Source: Actinacidiphila bryophytorum (GTDB lineage: Bacteria; Actinomycetota; Actinomycetes; Streptomycetales; Streptomycetaceae). From it: DNA of 64,000 nt. Shown in pieces: positions 8,415 through 16,878 of this stretch; position 1 is the stretch's first letter, and each line of letters starts with the position of its first letter. Position numbers and translations under genes: made by a program. Below the pieces are notes generated by a model. It did not search any database and was not told where the DNA came from. It saw only the letters and a list, made by a program, of their open reading frames with translations. The DNA is taken from assembly GCF_016916835.1 (NCBI RefSeq), contig NZ_JAFFIX010000026.1:61151-125150 (forward strand), read 5' to 3'.

Positions 8415-9962
8415 ATGAGGCGACCAGTCGCGCTGCGACTCTCCGCGGCACTGGCCACGACGGCCCTGTCAGCCGCGACAGCGGCAGTCCTGTTGATGCC
8501 CGGCGCGTCCGCGGCCACCGCCGGCGCGACCGGCTACGCGAGCCAGAACGGCGGGACCACCGGCGGCGCCGGCGGCCAGACCGTGCGGGCCACGACGGGC
8601 ACCGCGATCCACGCGGCCCTGTGCGGACGCGCCACCAGCAGCACCCCGATCACCATCCAGGTCGAGGGGACCATCACCGTCGGCAACACCAGCAAGGTGT
8701 CCGGCAGCAGCTGCAACACCGCGGACGGCGTGATCGAGCTGAAGCAGATCAGCAACGTCACGATCGTCGGCGTCGGCAGCGGCGCCGTCTTCGACCAGAT
8801 CGGCATCCACGTCCGCGAGTCCAGCAACATCATCATCCAGAACGTGACCGTCCAGAACGTCAAGAAGTCCGGCTCCCCCACCTCCAACGGCGGCGACGCC
8901 ATCGGCATGGAGAGCAACGTCCACAACGTCTGGGTCGACCACGTCAGCCTGCTGGCGTCAGGCGGCGAGGACGAGGGCTACGACAGCCTCATCGACCTGA
9001 AGAACAACACCCAGTACGTGACGCTGTCCTACAGCACCCTGCGCAACTCCGGCCGCGGCGGCCTGGTCGGGTCCAGCGACAGCGACCTGGACAGCAGCTT
9101 CGTGACGTACCACCACAACCTCTACGAGAACATCGACTCGCGCACCCCGCTGCTGCGCGGCGGCACCGCCCACACCTACGACAACTACTTCGTGGGCCTG
9201 ACCAAGTCCGGCATCAACTCCCGGGCGGGCGCGCACGTGAAGGTGGAGAACAACTACTTCAAGGACTCCAAGGACGTCCTCGGCACCTTCTACACCGACC
9301 TGACCGGCTACTGGCAGGTCGCGGGCAACGTCTACGACAACGTGACGTGGACCGCCGACGGCACCGAGAACCACCCGGCAGGCCCCGACCCGCAGTCCAA
9401 CACGACGGTCAGCATCCCGTACTCCTACGCCCTGGACGCGGCCGGCTGCGTGCCGAGCATCGTGACGCAGACGGCGGGCGCCAACAAGGGCCTGCAGGTG
9501 TCGAACGGCAGCTGCCAGACGCAGTCGCCGACGCAGAGCCCGACCCAGTCCCCGACCCAGTCGCCCACCCAGTCGCCGACCGGCCAGCCCGGCGGCACGA
9601 ACCTCAGCCTCGGCGCCGGCTCGGACGGTTCGAGCAAGGCGAGCGGCACCAGCTACGGCAACGTGCGGGACGGCGACCTGGGCACCTACTGGTCGCCGGC
9701 CGGCTCCACCGGCTCCATCTCGATCAAGTGGGGCTCGGCCACCAGCATTTCGAAGATCGTGATCCGCGAGGCGTCCGGTTCGGCGGGCAGCATCGGCGCC
9801 TGGCGGGTGATCGACGCCGACACCGGGGCCGTGCTGACCTCGGGCAGCGGGGCGGGCGGCACCATCAGCTTCCCGCAGACCTCGCTGAAGAAGGTCACCT
9901 TCGAGATCACCAGCTCGTCCGGCACCCCGAAGGTCGCCGAGTTCGAGACCTACGCCGGCTAG
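8415..9962 (+). CDS. Secreted pectate lyase (PL1 family) with C-terminal carbohydrate-binding-like module
   Basis: 515 residues with a signal peptide to about residue 33 (ending ASA). The catalytic domain is a right-handed parallel beta-helix: IIIQNVTVQNV, VWVDHVSLLASG, GYDSLIDLKN, VTYHHNLYEN and the catalytic-region IDSRTPLLRGGTAHTYDNYF, which carries the Arg and Ca-binding context of PL1 enzymes that cleave polygalacturonate by beta-elimination. A TQSP-repeat linker (about residues 372-392) leads to a discoidin-like C-terminal domain (VRDGDLGTYWSPAG ... FEITSSSGTPKVAEFETYAG). ATG at 8415 follows GAGGAG. Its TAG stop is formed by the first bases of a 179-bp repeat element. Confidence 0.92.
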   Translation: MRRPVALRLSAALATTALSAATAAVLLMPGASAATAGATGYASQNGGTTGGAGGQTVRATTGTAIHAALCGRATSSTPITIQVEGTITVGNTSKVSGSSCNTADGVIELKQISNVTIVGVGSGAVFDQIGIHVRESSNIIIQNVTVQNVKKSGSPTSNGGDAIGMESNVHNVWVDHVSLLASGGEDEGYDSLIDLKNNTQYVTLSYSTLRNSGRGGLVGSSDSDLDSSFVTYHHNLYENIDSRTPLLRGGTAHTYDNYFVGLTKSGINSRAGAHVKVENNYFKDSKDVLGTFYTDLTGYWQVAGNVYDNVTWTADGTENHPAGPDPQSNTTVSIPYSYALDAAGCVPSIVTQTAGANKGLQVSNGSCQTQSPTQSPTQSPTQSPTQSPTGQPGGTNLSLGAGSDGSSKASGTSYGNVRDGDLGTYWSPAGSTGSISIKWGSATSISKIVIREASGSAGSIGAWRVIDADTGAVLTSGSGAGGTISFPQTSLKKVTFEITSSSGTPKVAEFETYAG

Positions 9963-10138
9963 GCCGTGTTTTGAAAGTAGCGCCGTCCGCCCACAGGGCG
10001 GGCCCCGCAGCGTCCGGTGCGTGCGATCGCAAGGCGGAGGGTCGTCCTCGTAGTGGGCCTACTCGGACGACTCCGACAACGCAGCGAGCGTGCGTGCCAG
10101 ACGCCGCGGGGCAGGCGGGACTTCCAAAACACGGCCTA
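9960..10138. repeat. 179-bp palindromic repeat, copy A
   Basis: Bounded by 19-bp inverted ends (TAGGCCGTGTTTTGGAAGT, one mismatch in the left arm here) with CTAG at both borders. 176 of 179 bases match copy C at 45861. Its first three bases are the stop codon of the pectate lyase gene. It has no coding capacity, so it looks like a MITE or REP-like element. Confidence 0.85.
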
Positions 10139-10182
10139 GCCGCCCAGCCCGGTGGCGGGGCCGCTCCTGACGGCGGCCCCCG

Positions 10183-10989
10183 TCACCGCCGCGCGGTGAA
10201 CTCCAGCAGCAGCTGCGCGGTCGCGTCGGGCGCCTCGGCCATCGGCAGGTGCCCGACGCCCGGCAGCACCGCGACCCGGGCGCCGGGCACCGCGGCGTAC
10301 GTGTGCGCCGAGGCCGGCTCCCAGCGGGGGTCGGCGCCGCCGAAGACGACCAGCAGCGGAATCCCCAGGCCCGCGAGCCGCCGCGGCACGGAACTCTCGC
10401 TGATGTAGGCGGTGTTGCCGCGCAGCACCGCCGTGAGCGCGCGGTAGGTGGTGCCCTCCAGTTCGCCGACCACGTCGTCGGGCACCTGCACGGGGCGTAC
10501 GGACATCGCGGCGATCCACCGGCGGATCGCCGCGTCGGAACGCACCGCCCACAGGAGCCGGCCGAAGGGCGGGGCCGTCAGCGCGCGCAGGACCGGCGGC
10601 TGGCGGCGGAAGGCCTCGGGGCTCGGCCCCGTGCTGACCAGGGCGAGCGAGCCCACCAGGTCGGGGCGCGCCTCGGCGACGGCGGTGGCGACGTAGCCGC
10701 CGCTGGAGTGCCCGGCGACCGCGGCCGCGCGCACCCCGAGGCCGTCGAGCAGCTCCGCCACCCGGCCCGCCTGCGAGCGCACGTCGTAGGAGGCGGCCGG
10801 CTGCGAACGGCCGCAGCCGGGGAGGTCGACCCGGATCACGTGGTGGCGGGCGGCGAGTGCCGGGACCACCGGGTTCCAGAAGCCGCCCGACGCCCCCGAG
10901 CCGTGGATGAGCAGCAGCGGCGGCGCCTGCGGCGAGCCGTCGTGGACCACGTGCATGCCGTGCGTACGCCCGGTTCCCTCATCGCCCAT
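10183..10989 (-). CDS. Alpha/beta-fold hydrolase
   Basis: 268 residues. Oxyanion region LLLIHGSGASGGFW, VDLPGCGRSQ, nucleophile elbow AVAGHSSGGYVA (Ser), acid region VVFGGADPRWEP (Asp) and catalytic His in VLPGVGHLPMAEAP give a complete triad. The substrate is unknown. ATG at 10989 is chosen as the first Met in the domain context; the ribosome site is weak, but the gene starts 34 bp after the ECF41 sigma gene on the same strand, so it is probably co-transcribed and under that sigma factor's control. Confidence 0.85.
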   Translation of the reverse strand: MGDEGTGRTHGMHVVHDGSPQAPPLLLIHGSGASGGFWNPVVPALAARHHVIRVDLPGCGRSQPAASYDVRSQAGRVAELLDGLGVRAAAVAGHSSGGYVATAVAEARPDLVGSLALVSTGPSPEAFRRQPPVLRALTAPPFGRLLWAVRSDAAIRRWIAAMSVRPVQVPDDVVGELEGTTYRALTAVLRGNTAYISESSVPRRLAGLGIPLLVVFGGADPRWEPASAHTYAAVPGARVAVLPGVGHLPMAEAPDATAQLLLEFTARR

Positions 10990-11023
10990 GGCAGCGATGA
11001 TGCCCGCTCCTGCACCTGCCGCG

Positions 11024-12007
11024 TCAGCGGCTGACCGGGGTCTCCTGCTCGACACGCGACAGCTTCTCGGGGTTGCGGACGTTGTACAGGCCGGAGACGC
11101 GGCCGTTGTCGAAGCGCACCGCGAGCACGCTGTCGAGTCCGCCGTCGATCCGGACGAGCAGCCCGGGGCCCGCGTTGACCTGCATCGGCTCGATGGTGAC
11201 CTCGAAGCCGCGCTTGCCCCACAGCCCGGACAGCAGCCTTGCCACCTTCTCCGCGCCCTCGACGGGCCGCAGCATGGCCTGTTTGACGCCGCCGCCGTCG
11301 CTGAAGGCGACGACGTCCGGCGCGAGGATGTCCAGCAGGCGCTGCACGTCGCCGGTGCGCACCGCCCCCAGGAAGGCCTGGAGCGCGGCGTCGGTCTCGG
11401 CCGGCGAGACGGTGCCGCGCGGGCGGCGGGCGGCGACGTGCGCGCGGGCGCGGTGGGCGATCTGCCGCACGGTGGCCGGGGTCTTGTCGACGGCGGCGGC
11501 TATCTCGCCGTACTCGACGTCGAAGACCTCGCGCAGCACGAACACCGCACGCTCGGTCGGCGCCAGCGTCTCCAGCACCACCAGCATCGCCATCGAGACG
11601 CTCTCGGCGAACTCGACGTCCTCGGCCACGTCGGGCGAGGTCAGCAGCGGCTCCGGCAGCCACGGGCCGACGTAGGACTCCTTGCGCCGGTCGAGGGCGC
11701 GCAGCCGGGTCAGCGCCTGGCGGGTGACGATCCGCACCAGGTAGGCGCGTTTGGCGTGCACGGTGTCGGGGTCGACGCCCACCCAGCGCAGCCAGGTCTC
11801 CTGCAGGACGTCCTCGGCGTCGGTTGCGGAGCCGAGGATCTCGTAGGCGACGGTGAACAGCAGGTTGCGGTGGGCGACGAACTCCGCGGTGGCCACGTCC
11901 ACCGACTCCAGGCCGTCCAGGCGTCGGTCACCCGCACGGCCTGCCGATCGGTCGGCGCTGCCGGGCAGTTCCGCCGCGTCCGTGGTCGGTGTGCTGCTGT
12001 CGCTCAT
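11024..12007 (-). CDS. sigJ: ECF41-type RNA polymerase sigma factor with SnoaL-like C-terminal extension
   Basis: 327 residues. Region 2 shows NLLFTVAYEILGSATDAEDVLQETWLRW; the linker carries WLPEPLLT, diagnostic of ECF41; region 4 is LAPTERAVFVLREVFDVEYGEIAAAVDKTPATVRQIAHRAR. The roughly 100-residue C-terminal NTF2/SnoaL-like domain contains DGGGVKQAMLRPVEGAEKV, the known regulatory segment that replaces an anti-sigma factor. ATG at 12007 follows GGGAGCC. A textbook ECF41 promoter (TGTCACA-N16-CGTC) precedes it, so it is autoregulated. ECF41 genes usually neighbour a carboxymuconolactone decarboxylase, oxidoreductase or epimerase; none is seen here. Confidence 0.9.
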   Translation of the reverse strand: MSDSSTPTTDAAELPGSADRSAGRAGDRRLDGLESVDVATAEFVAHRNLLFTVAYEILGSATDAEDVLQETWLRWVGVDPDTVHAKRAYLVRIVTRQALTRLRALDRRKESYVGPWLPEPLLTSPDVAEDVEFAESVSMAMLVVLETLAPTERAVFVLREVFDVEYGEIAAAVDKTPATVRQIAHRARAHVAARRPRGTVSPAETDAALQAFLGAVRTGDVQRLLDILAPDVVAFSDGGGVKQAMLRPVEGAEKVARLLSGLWGKRGFEVTIEPMQVNAGPGLLVRIDGGLDSVLAVRFDNGRVSGLYNVRNPEKLSRVEQETPVSR

Positions 12008-12050
12008 GCCTGGCTCCCTGCCGTCCGCTCCGCGCATCCCACACGCACCA

Positions 12051-12077
12051 GACGCCGGCCGCCACCGCTTTGTGACA
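12051..12077 (-). promoter_or_regulatory. ECF41-type promoter of the sigma factor gene
   Basis: On the minus strand TGTCACA (12071-12077), a 16-bp spacer and CGTC (12051-12054) exactly fit the known ECF41 promoter consensus. The start codon is about 40 bp downstream. Confidence 0.8.
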
Positions 12078-12111
12078 CCTCCCGCCGGTGGCCCAGGTCA
12101 CATGTCCGACG

Positions 12112-12138
12112 TGTCACAGCGTGCCGCGGCGCCGCATC
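12112..12138 (+). promoter_or_regulatory. Probable ECF41 promoter for the MFS exporter gene
   Basis: TGTCACA (12112-12118), 16-bp spacer and CATC (12135-12138), one base off the CGTC consensus, pointing at the MFS gene. It is back-to-back with the sigma gene promoter, about 40 bp away. Confidence 0.55.
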
Positions 12139-12232
12139 ACCTTTTCGCCGGGACGCGGCGCCACCGCCGTGCGGCGGGCGTCCCCCGGCGGCTCGAACCG
12201 TTCGGCGTTCCGTGTGTGACAAGGAGATGATC

Positions 12233-13774
12233 GTGGCAGCGCACAGTGCGGCCCCCGCGGCCGGGACCGGCCCCAAGCCGGCAGGAGCGGCGGACCAGGA
12301 TCCGAGGCGGTGGCTGGTTCTCGCCGTCATCGCCGCCGCCCAGCTCATGGTCGTCCTCGACCTGACCGTGATGAACCTCGCGCTGCCGTCGGCGCAGCGC
12401 GCGCTCGGCTTCTCGACCGCCGACCGGCAGTGGGTGGTGACCGCGTACGCCCTGTCCTTCGGCGGCCTGCTGCTCTTCTGCGGCCGGCTGGGCGACCTGG
12501 TGGGCCGCAAGGTCACCTTCCTGACCGGGCTCGCCGGCTTCGCCGCCGCCTCGGCCGTCGGCGGCGCCGCGACCAGCTTCTCGATGCTGGTGGCGGCCCG
12601 CGCCTGCCAGGGCGTCTTCGGCGCGCTGCTGGCGCCGTCCGCCCTGTCGCTGCTGGCCACGACCTTCAAGGACCCCAAGGAGCGGGCCAAGGCCTTCGGT
12701 GTCTTCGGCGCCGTCGCCGCCGCGGGCGGCGGCCTGGGGCTGCTGGTCGGCGGGGCGCTGACCACGTACCTGTCCTGGCGGTGGTGCATGTACATCAACA
12801 CCGGCTTCGCCGCGGTCGCCATCGCCGGCGGCGTCCTGCTGATCGGCAGGCAGCAGAAGGCACCGGCCGGCCGGCTGGACGTGCCGGGCGTAGTGACCGT
12901 CTCCGGCGGCATGTTCTGCCTGGTCTACGGCTTCGCCAACGCCGCCTCGCACAGCTGGCACACGCCCTCGACGTGGAGCTTCCTGATCGCGGGCGTCGCG
13001 CTGCTGACGGTGTTCGCGGCCTGGCAGTCGCGTGCCGCGCACCCGCTGCTGCCGCCGCGCGTGGTCCTGGACCGCAACCGCGGCGGCGCCTACCTGACCG
13101 TCCTGGTCTTCGGCGCCGCGACCTTCGGGCTCTTCCTCTTCCTCATCTACTACATGCAGGTGACCCTGGGGTATTCGGCGGTGCGCTCCGGTGTGGCCAT
13201 GCTGCCGACCGTGGTCCTCGCCGGGGCCGGCGCCACGATCGGCAACACCCGGCTGCTGCCGCGCTTCGGCCCCAAGCCGATGGTCGTCGCGGGCATGCTG
13301 CTCAATGCCGCGGCCATGCTGTGGCTCACCCGGATCGGCGCGCACTCGGGGTACGCCTCCGCGCTGCTGGGTCCGCTGATGGTCAGCGGTACGGGCAACG
13401 GCCTGATCTTCGGCATGGTCGCCGCGACGGGTACGTTCGGTGTGGCGCCGCAGGACGCGGGAGTGGCCTCGGCGAGCATCAACACCGGGCAGCAGCTGGG
13501 CGGTTCGATCGGCACCGCGCTGCTCAACACCATCGCGGCCAGCGCCTCGACGCACTACGCCGCGGACCACCTGCACGGGCGGCCGACCCCGCAGCTGCTG
13601 CAGGCCGCGGCGATCCACAGCTATGTGACGGTCTTCTGGTGGTGCGCCGGGATCTACGTGGCCGGCGCCCTCGTGTGCGGCTCGCTGCTGCGCCGCGGCC
13701 CGCTGAGCCGGCCCGCGGACCTCCCTGTGCGGGAACCGTCGGAGCCGGCCGCAGCGGCGCCGGGTCAGCTGTAG
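12233..13774 (+). CDS. MFS drug:H+ exporter, DHA2 (14-TM) family
   Basis: 513 residues with 14 predicted membrane helices. Motifs: LMVVLDLTVMNLALPSAQRALGF (helix 1, given here as family signature), WVVTAYALSFGGLLL, FCGRLGDLVGRKVTFL (motif A) and the helix-5 motif near GGGLGLLVGGALTTYLSWRW. EmrB/QacA-type exporters remove hydrophobic toxic compounds by proton exchange. GTG at 12233 lies 6 bp after AAGGAG; the ATG at 12227 is too close to it. It diverges from the ECF41 gene and may belong to that regulon. Its last 10 bp overlap the convergent secreted-protein gene. Confidence 0.9.
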   Translation: MAAHSAAPAAGTGPKPAGAADQDPRRWLVLAVIAAAQLMVVLDLTVMNLALPSAQRALGFSTADRQWVVTAYALSFGGLLLFCGRLGDLVGRKVTFLTGLAGFAAASAVGGAATSFSMLVAARACQGVFGALLAPSALSLLATTFKDPKERAKAFGVFGAVAAAGGGLGLLVGGALTTYLSWRWCMYINTGFAAVAIAGGVLLIGRQQKAPAGRLDVPGVVTVSGGMFCLVYGFANAASHSWHTPSTWSFLIAGVALLTVFAAWQSRAAHPLLPPRVVLDRNRGGAYLTVLVFGAATFGLFLFLIYYMQVTLGYSAVRSGVAMLPTVVLAGAGATIGNTRLLPRFGPKPMVVAGMLLNAAAMLWLTRIGAHSGYASALLGPLMVSGTGNGLIFGMVAATGTFGVAPQDAGVASASINTGQQLGGSIGTALLNTIAASASTHYAADHLHGRPTPQLLQAAAIHSYVTVFWWCAGIYVAGALVCGSLLRRGPLSRPADLPVREPSEPAAAAPGQL

Positions 13775-14205
13775 GTCACCCCGCTGAGCGAGCAGTAGCG
13801 GACGTAGGGGCCGGGGTAGACGTACATGTCCTGGCAGTTGCCGTTCGCGGTGATGGTGGAGGTGCCGGGAGTGATCGCGTAGCGGTACCCCTCCCACATC
13901 GGGGTCTGCGGCTGGTTGTCGCAGAAGCCGGTGTTGATCGCCAGCGCGGTGGCGTCCGAGGGGATGAAGACGGTGAAGTACTTGACGAGGCCCGAGGCGT
14001 AGCTCGACCCGTCGGGGTAGTACCAGCCGGAGCCGTTGTCGACGCTCAGGCCGTAGGGCAGGCCGGTGGAGCAGGTCAGCGCCAGCTGGAGGGTGCGCGT
14101 GGTGGCGGCCGATGCGGTCTGCGGCACGGCCGCCGCCAGGAGCAGGGCGGCGCCGGCCGCCGCGAGCACGGCGGCCGGCCTCCTGCGCGAACGACGTGTG
14201 GTCAT
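13765..14205 (-). CDS. Small secreted protein of unknown function
   Basis: 146 residues with an Arg-rich N-terminus and Sec signal (TTRRSRRRPAAVLAAAGAAL onward, cleavage near TASA at about residue 33). The mature part of about 113 residues has six Cys spread as in TCSTG, GFCDN, GNCQD and RYCSL, several aromatic residues and probable beta structure. I recognise no functional family. ATG at 14205 follows GAAAGGA. Converges on and slightly overlaps the MFS exporter gene. Confidence 0.75.
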   Translation of the reverse strand: MTTRRSRRRPAAVLAAAGAALLLAAAVPQTASAATTRTLQLALTCSTGLPYGLSVDNGSGWYYPDGSSYASGLVKYFTVFIPSDATALAINTGFCDNQPQTPMWEGYRYAITPGTSTITANGNCQDMYVYPGPYVRYCSLSGVTYS

Positions 14206-14451
14206 GGGTACACCGGTGTCCTTTCAGGCGTGCACGGCACAGGGCATGGGGGGACGCGGACGCCGAACGTGCGGGCGTGCGCCCCATGGTGGGTGCCGCC
14301 CGCCGCGGCGGGCGCGGATTCCGAACGCCGCCGAATTCCGCCGAAGAGCGGCGAAGGCCGACTGCCGCTGCGCAGGCGGCTGTTATGCTGCGGTCACGCC
14401 ATCAGTGTTCGATTCGTGCTCACTTCGCAGTCGACGGAGAGCGGTGCGGTG

Positions 14452-16875
14452 ATGGCGCATGGCGTGCAGGAGCCCTTACCCGAGCCGACCGGCTCGCCCG
14501 CCTCGGCCGCGGCCGGTGCGCGCACCCTGGAGGAACTGGCCGCGCTGTTACGGGACCTGCGCCGCCGGCACGCGCGCAGCCGCAGGGACAGCACCCTGAC
14601 CTACCGCGAACTCGCCCTGAGGACCGGCTGGTCCCAGACGGCGATCGCCGAGTACTTCACCGCCCGCACCCTGCCGCCGACCGACCGCTTCGACGCGCTG
14701 CTCAAGGTGCTGAGCGCCACCCCGGCCGAGCAGCGCGCGCTGGCCACCGCACGGGACCGTATCGAGGAGGCCGCCCGCAAGGCCAGGCGCCGCAAGGCCG
14801 GCCCTGTCGCGATCCCCCCGCCTCCCCGGACCGTGCCGCCCCGGCCCGTGCCGCGCCAACTGCCCGCCCCGCCGGGGACCTTCACCGGTCGCGCCCGCGA
14901 ACTTGCCGACCTGGACGCCGCCTTGGACGTCGCACCGCAGACTCCCGGCGCACCCGGCATCTGCACGGTGAGCGGGATGGGCGGGATCGGCAAGACCTGG
15001 CTGGCCCTGCACTGGGCGCACGCGGGCCAGGACCGCTTCCCGGACGGCCAGCTGTACGCGGACCTGCGCGGCTTCGACCCCTCGGGCCGCCCCGCCGAGC
15101 CGGCCGCGGTGCTGCACGGCTTCCTCGACGCCCTGGGCGTGGAGCCCGCGGCGATCCCGGTCGGGCAGCAGGCCGCGACCGCGCTCTTCCGCAGCCTCAC
15201 CGCGGGCCGGCGGATGCTGCTCGTGCTGGACAACGCGCGCGACACCGCACAGGTCGCGCCGCTGCTGCCGGGCGGCGCGGCCTGCCGGGTGCTGGTCACC
15301 GGCCGCCGCCGGCTCACCGGCCTGGTCGCCGCGCACGGCGCCCGCCCCGTCGCCCTCGACGTGCTGCCGGGCGAGGAGGCGGCAGGGCTGCTCGCCCGGC
15401 ACCTGGGCCGCACCCGGCTGGAGCGGGAGCCGGCCGCGGCGGCGGCCCTGCTGGGCTGCTGCGCGGGGCTGCCGCTGGCGCTCGGCATCGTCGCGGCCTG
15501 CGCCGCCACCCACCCCGACCTGTCGCTGCGGGCGCTGGCCGCCGAGCTGGCCGGCAACCCGCTCGACGCGCTGGACGCCGGGGAACCGCAGGCCGACCTG
15601 CGGGCCGTCCTGTCCTGGTCCAGCCGCGCCCTGTCCCCCGGCGCCGCCCGCGCACTGGCGCTGCTGGGCATCGCGCCGGGACCTGACATCGCCCCCGCGG
15701 CAGCCGCGGCACTGCTCGGCCTGCCGGACCCGGCGGCCCGCGCCCTGCTGCGCGAGCTGGACCACGCCCACCTCGTCCGGCGCGACGCGGCAGGCCGCTA
15801 CCGCATGCACGACCTGCTCCGCCTGCACGCGGCGGAGCAGGCCCGCGACCGGCACACCCCCGCGGAGCGGGACGCGGCGCTGCGCCGGGCGATCGGCCAC
15901 TACACCGACACCGCCTGCGCGGGCGCCCGCGTCCTCGCCCCGCACGACCCGGCGCCGCTGCCCGGCGGGTACGAGCCGGGGAGCCCGCCCTTTCCGCTGC
16001 CGGACGCGGCAGCCGCGATGGACTGGTTCGACGCCGAGCACACCAATTTACTGGCCGCGCAGCAGGCGGCCGCCGGCCACGGCTGGGACGCACAGGTCTG
16101 CCGCCTGGCCCGGGCGCTCGACCCCTACCACCGCCGCCGCGGCCACCTCGCCGACGCCGCCGCGGCCTGGCAGCTGGCGGTGACCGCGGCCGGGCGGCTG
16201 GGCGACCCGGCGCCACGCGCCCAGGCCCACCAGATGCTCGGCGACGCCCACGCCCAGCTCGGCGGCACCGCCGACGCCCTGCGGCACCTGGCCCAGGCCC
16301 TGGAACTGGCCGAGCTGACCAGCGACACCGCAGGTCAGGGCGAGATCCACCACAGCCTCGGCGGCGCCTGGGAACGGCACGGCGACGACCGCCGCGCCCT
16401 GGAGCACGCCCGCCGGGCGCTCGCGGTCTTCCAGGCCCTGGGCGACACCTACCGGCAGGCCCGCGCCCTCAACGCCGTGGGCTGGCTGCGGACCCGGCTC
16501 GGCGACCACACGGCGGCCCGCGCCGACTGCACCGCCGCCCTGGCCCTGCTGCTCCAGCACCCGGCCGACCACCGCCAGCTCGGCGAGTCCAGCACCCTGG
16601 ACAGCCTCGGCCACATCGCCCACCGCCTCGGCGAGTACGACACGGCGCTCGGCCACTACCGGCGGGCGCTGGCCATCTGCCGCGCCCAGGGTCACAGCCA
16701 CCTGGAGGCCGACGTCCTGCACCGCACCGCCGAGACCCACCTGGCCCGCCGCAGCCCCGCCGAGGCCCGCACCGCCTGGGAGCAGGCCCGCGCCCTCTAC
16801 ACCGCCCAGCACCGCACGGCCGACGCGGACCGCGTACGGGAGCTCCTGGCGGGTCTCGGCGGCCCTGTGTCGTAA
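14452..16875 (+). CDS. STAND regulator: XRE HTH, NB-ARC ATPase and TPR repeats
   Basis: 807 residues. An N-terminal helix-turn-helix (RDSTLTYRELALRTGWSQTA, about 48-70) is followed by a Pro/Arg-rich linker, an NB-ARC domain with P-loop SGMGGIGKTWLALHW (about 173-187) and Walker B RMLLVLDNARD (about 254-264), GLPLAL, a winged-helix region and the MHD motif YRMHDLLRLHA. The last 280 residues are TPRs (ALGDTYRQARALNAVGWLRT, LGHIAHRLGEYDTALGHYRRAL). Such proteins act as ATP-switch transcription factors in Streptomyces. ATG 14452 or GTG 14449 both follow GGAGAG. TATGCT at 14384 could be its -10 box. Confidence 0.9.
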   Translation: MAHGVQEPLPEPTGSPASAAAGARTLEELAALLRDLRRRHARSRRDSTLTYRELALRTGWSQTAIAEYFTARTLPPTDRFDALLKVLSATPAEQRALATARDRIEEAARKARRRKAGPVAIPPPPRTVPPRPVPRQLPAPPGTFTGRARELADLDAALDVAPQTPGAPGICTVSGMGGIGKTWLALHWAHAGQDRFPDGQLYADLRGFDPSGRPAEPAAVLHGFLDALGVEPAAIPVGQQAATALFRSLTAGRRMLLVLDNARDTAQVAPLLPGGAACRVLVTGRRRLTGLVAAHGARPVALDVLPGEEAAGLLARHLGRTRLEREPAAAAALLGCCAGLPLALGIVAACAATHPDLSLRALAAELAGNPLDALDAGEPQADLRAVLSWSSRALSPGAARALALLGIAPGPDIAPAAAAALLGLPDPAARALLRELDHAHLVRRDAAGRYRMHDLLRLHAAEQARDRHTPAERDAALRRAIGHYTDTACAGARVLAPHDPAPLPGGYEPGSPPFPLPDAAAAMDWFDAEHTNLLAAQQAAAGHGWDAQVCRLARALDPYHRRRGHLADAAAAWQLAVTAAGRLGDPAPRAQAHQMLGDAHAQLGGTADALRHLAQALELAELTSDTAGQGEIHHSLGGAWERHGDDRRALEHARRALAVFQALGDTYRQARALNAVGWLRTRLGDHTAARADCTAALALLLQHPADHRQLGESSTLDSLGHIAHRLGEYDTALGHYRRALAICRAQGHSHLEADVLHRTAETHLARRSPAEARTAWEQARALYTAQHRTADADRVRELLAGLGGPVS

Positions 16876-16878
16876 CCC

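Noticed and set aside
9532..9590. Short tandem repeats CAGTCGCCGACC-like, considered as CRISPR or regulatory repeats
   Set aside because: They encode the TQSP linker between the pectate lyase domain and its C-terminal module.
9960..10138. Repeat copies considered as insertion sequences or as a tRNA-like RNA
   Set aside because: Too short to code a transposase, with no cloverleaf; described as non-coding repeats instead.
9959..10139. CTAG at both ends read as a 4-bp target duplication
   Set aside because: CTAG is itself palindromic and contiguous with the inverted ends in all three copies, so it may simply be part of the element; an empty site is needed to decide.
10907..12232. A long open frame extending upstream of the MFS exporter
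   Set aside because: This part is antisense to the hydrolase and ECF41 sigma genes; the exporter has its own AAGGAG and GTG at 12233.
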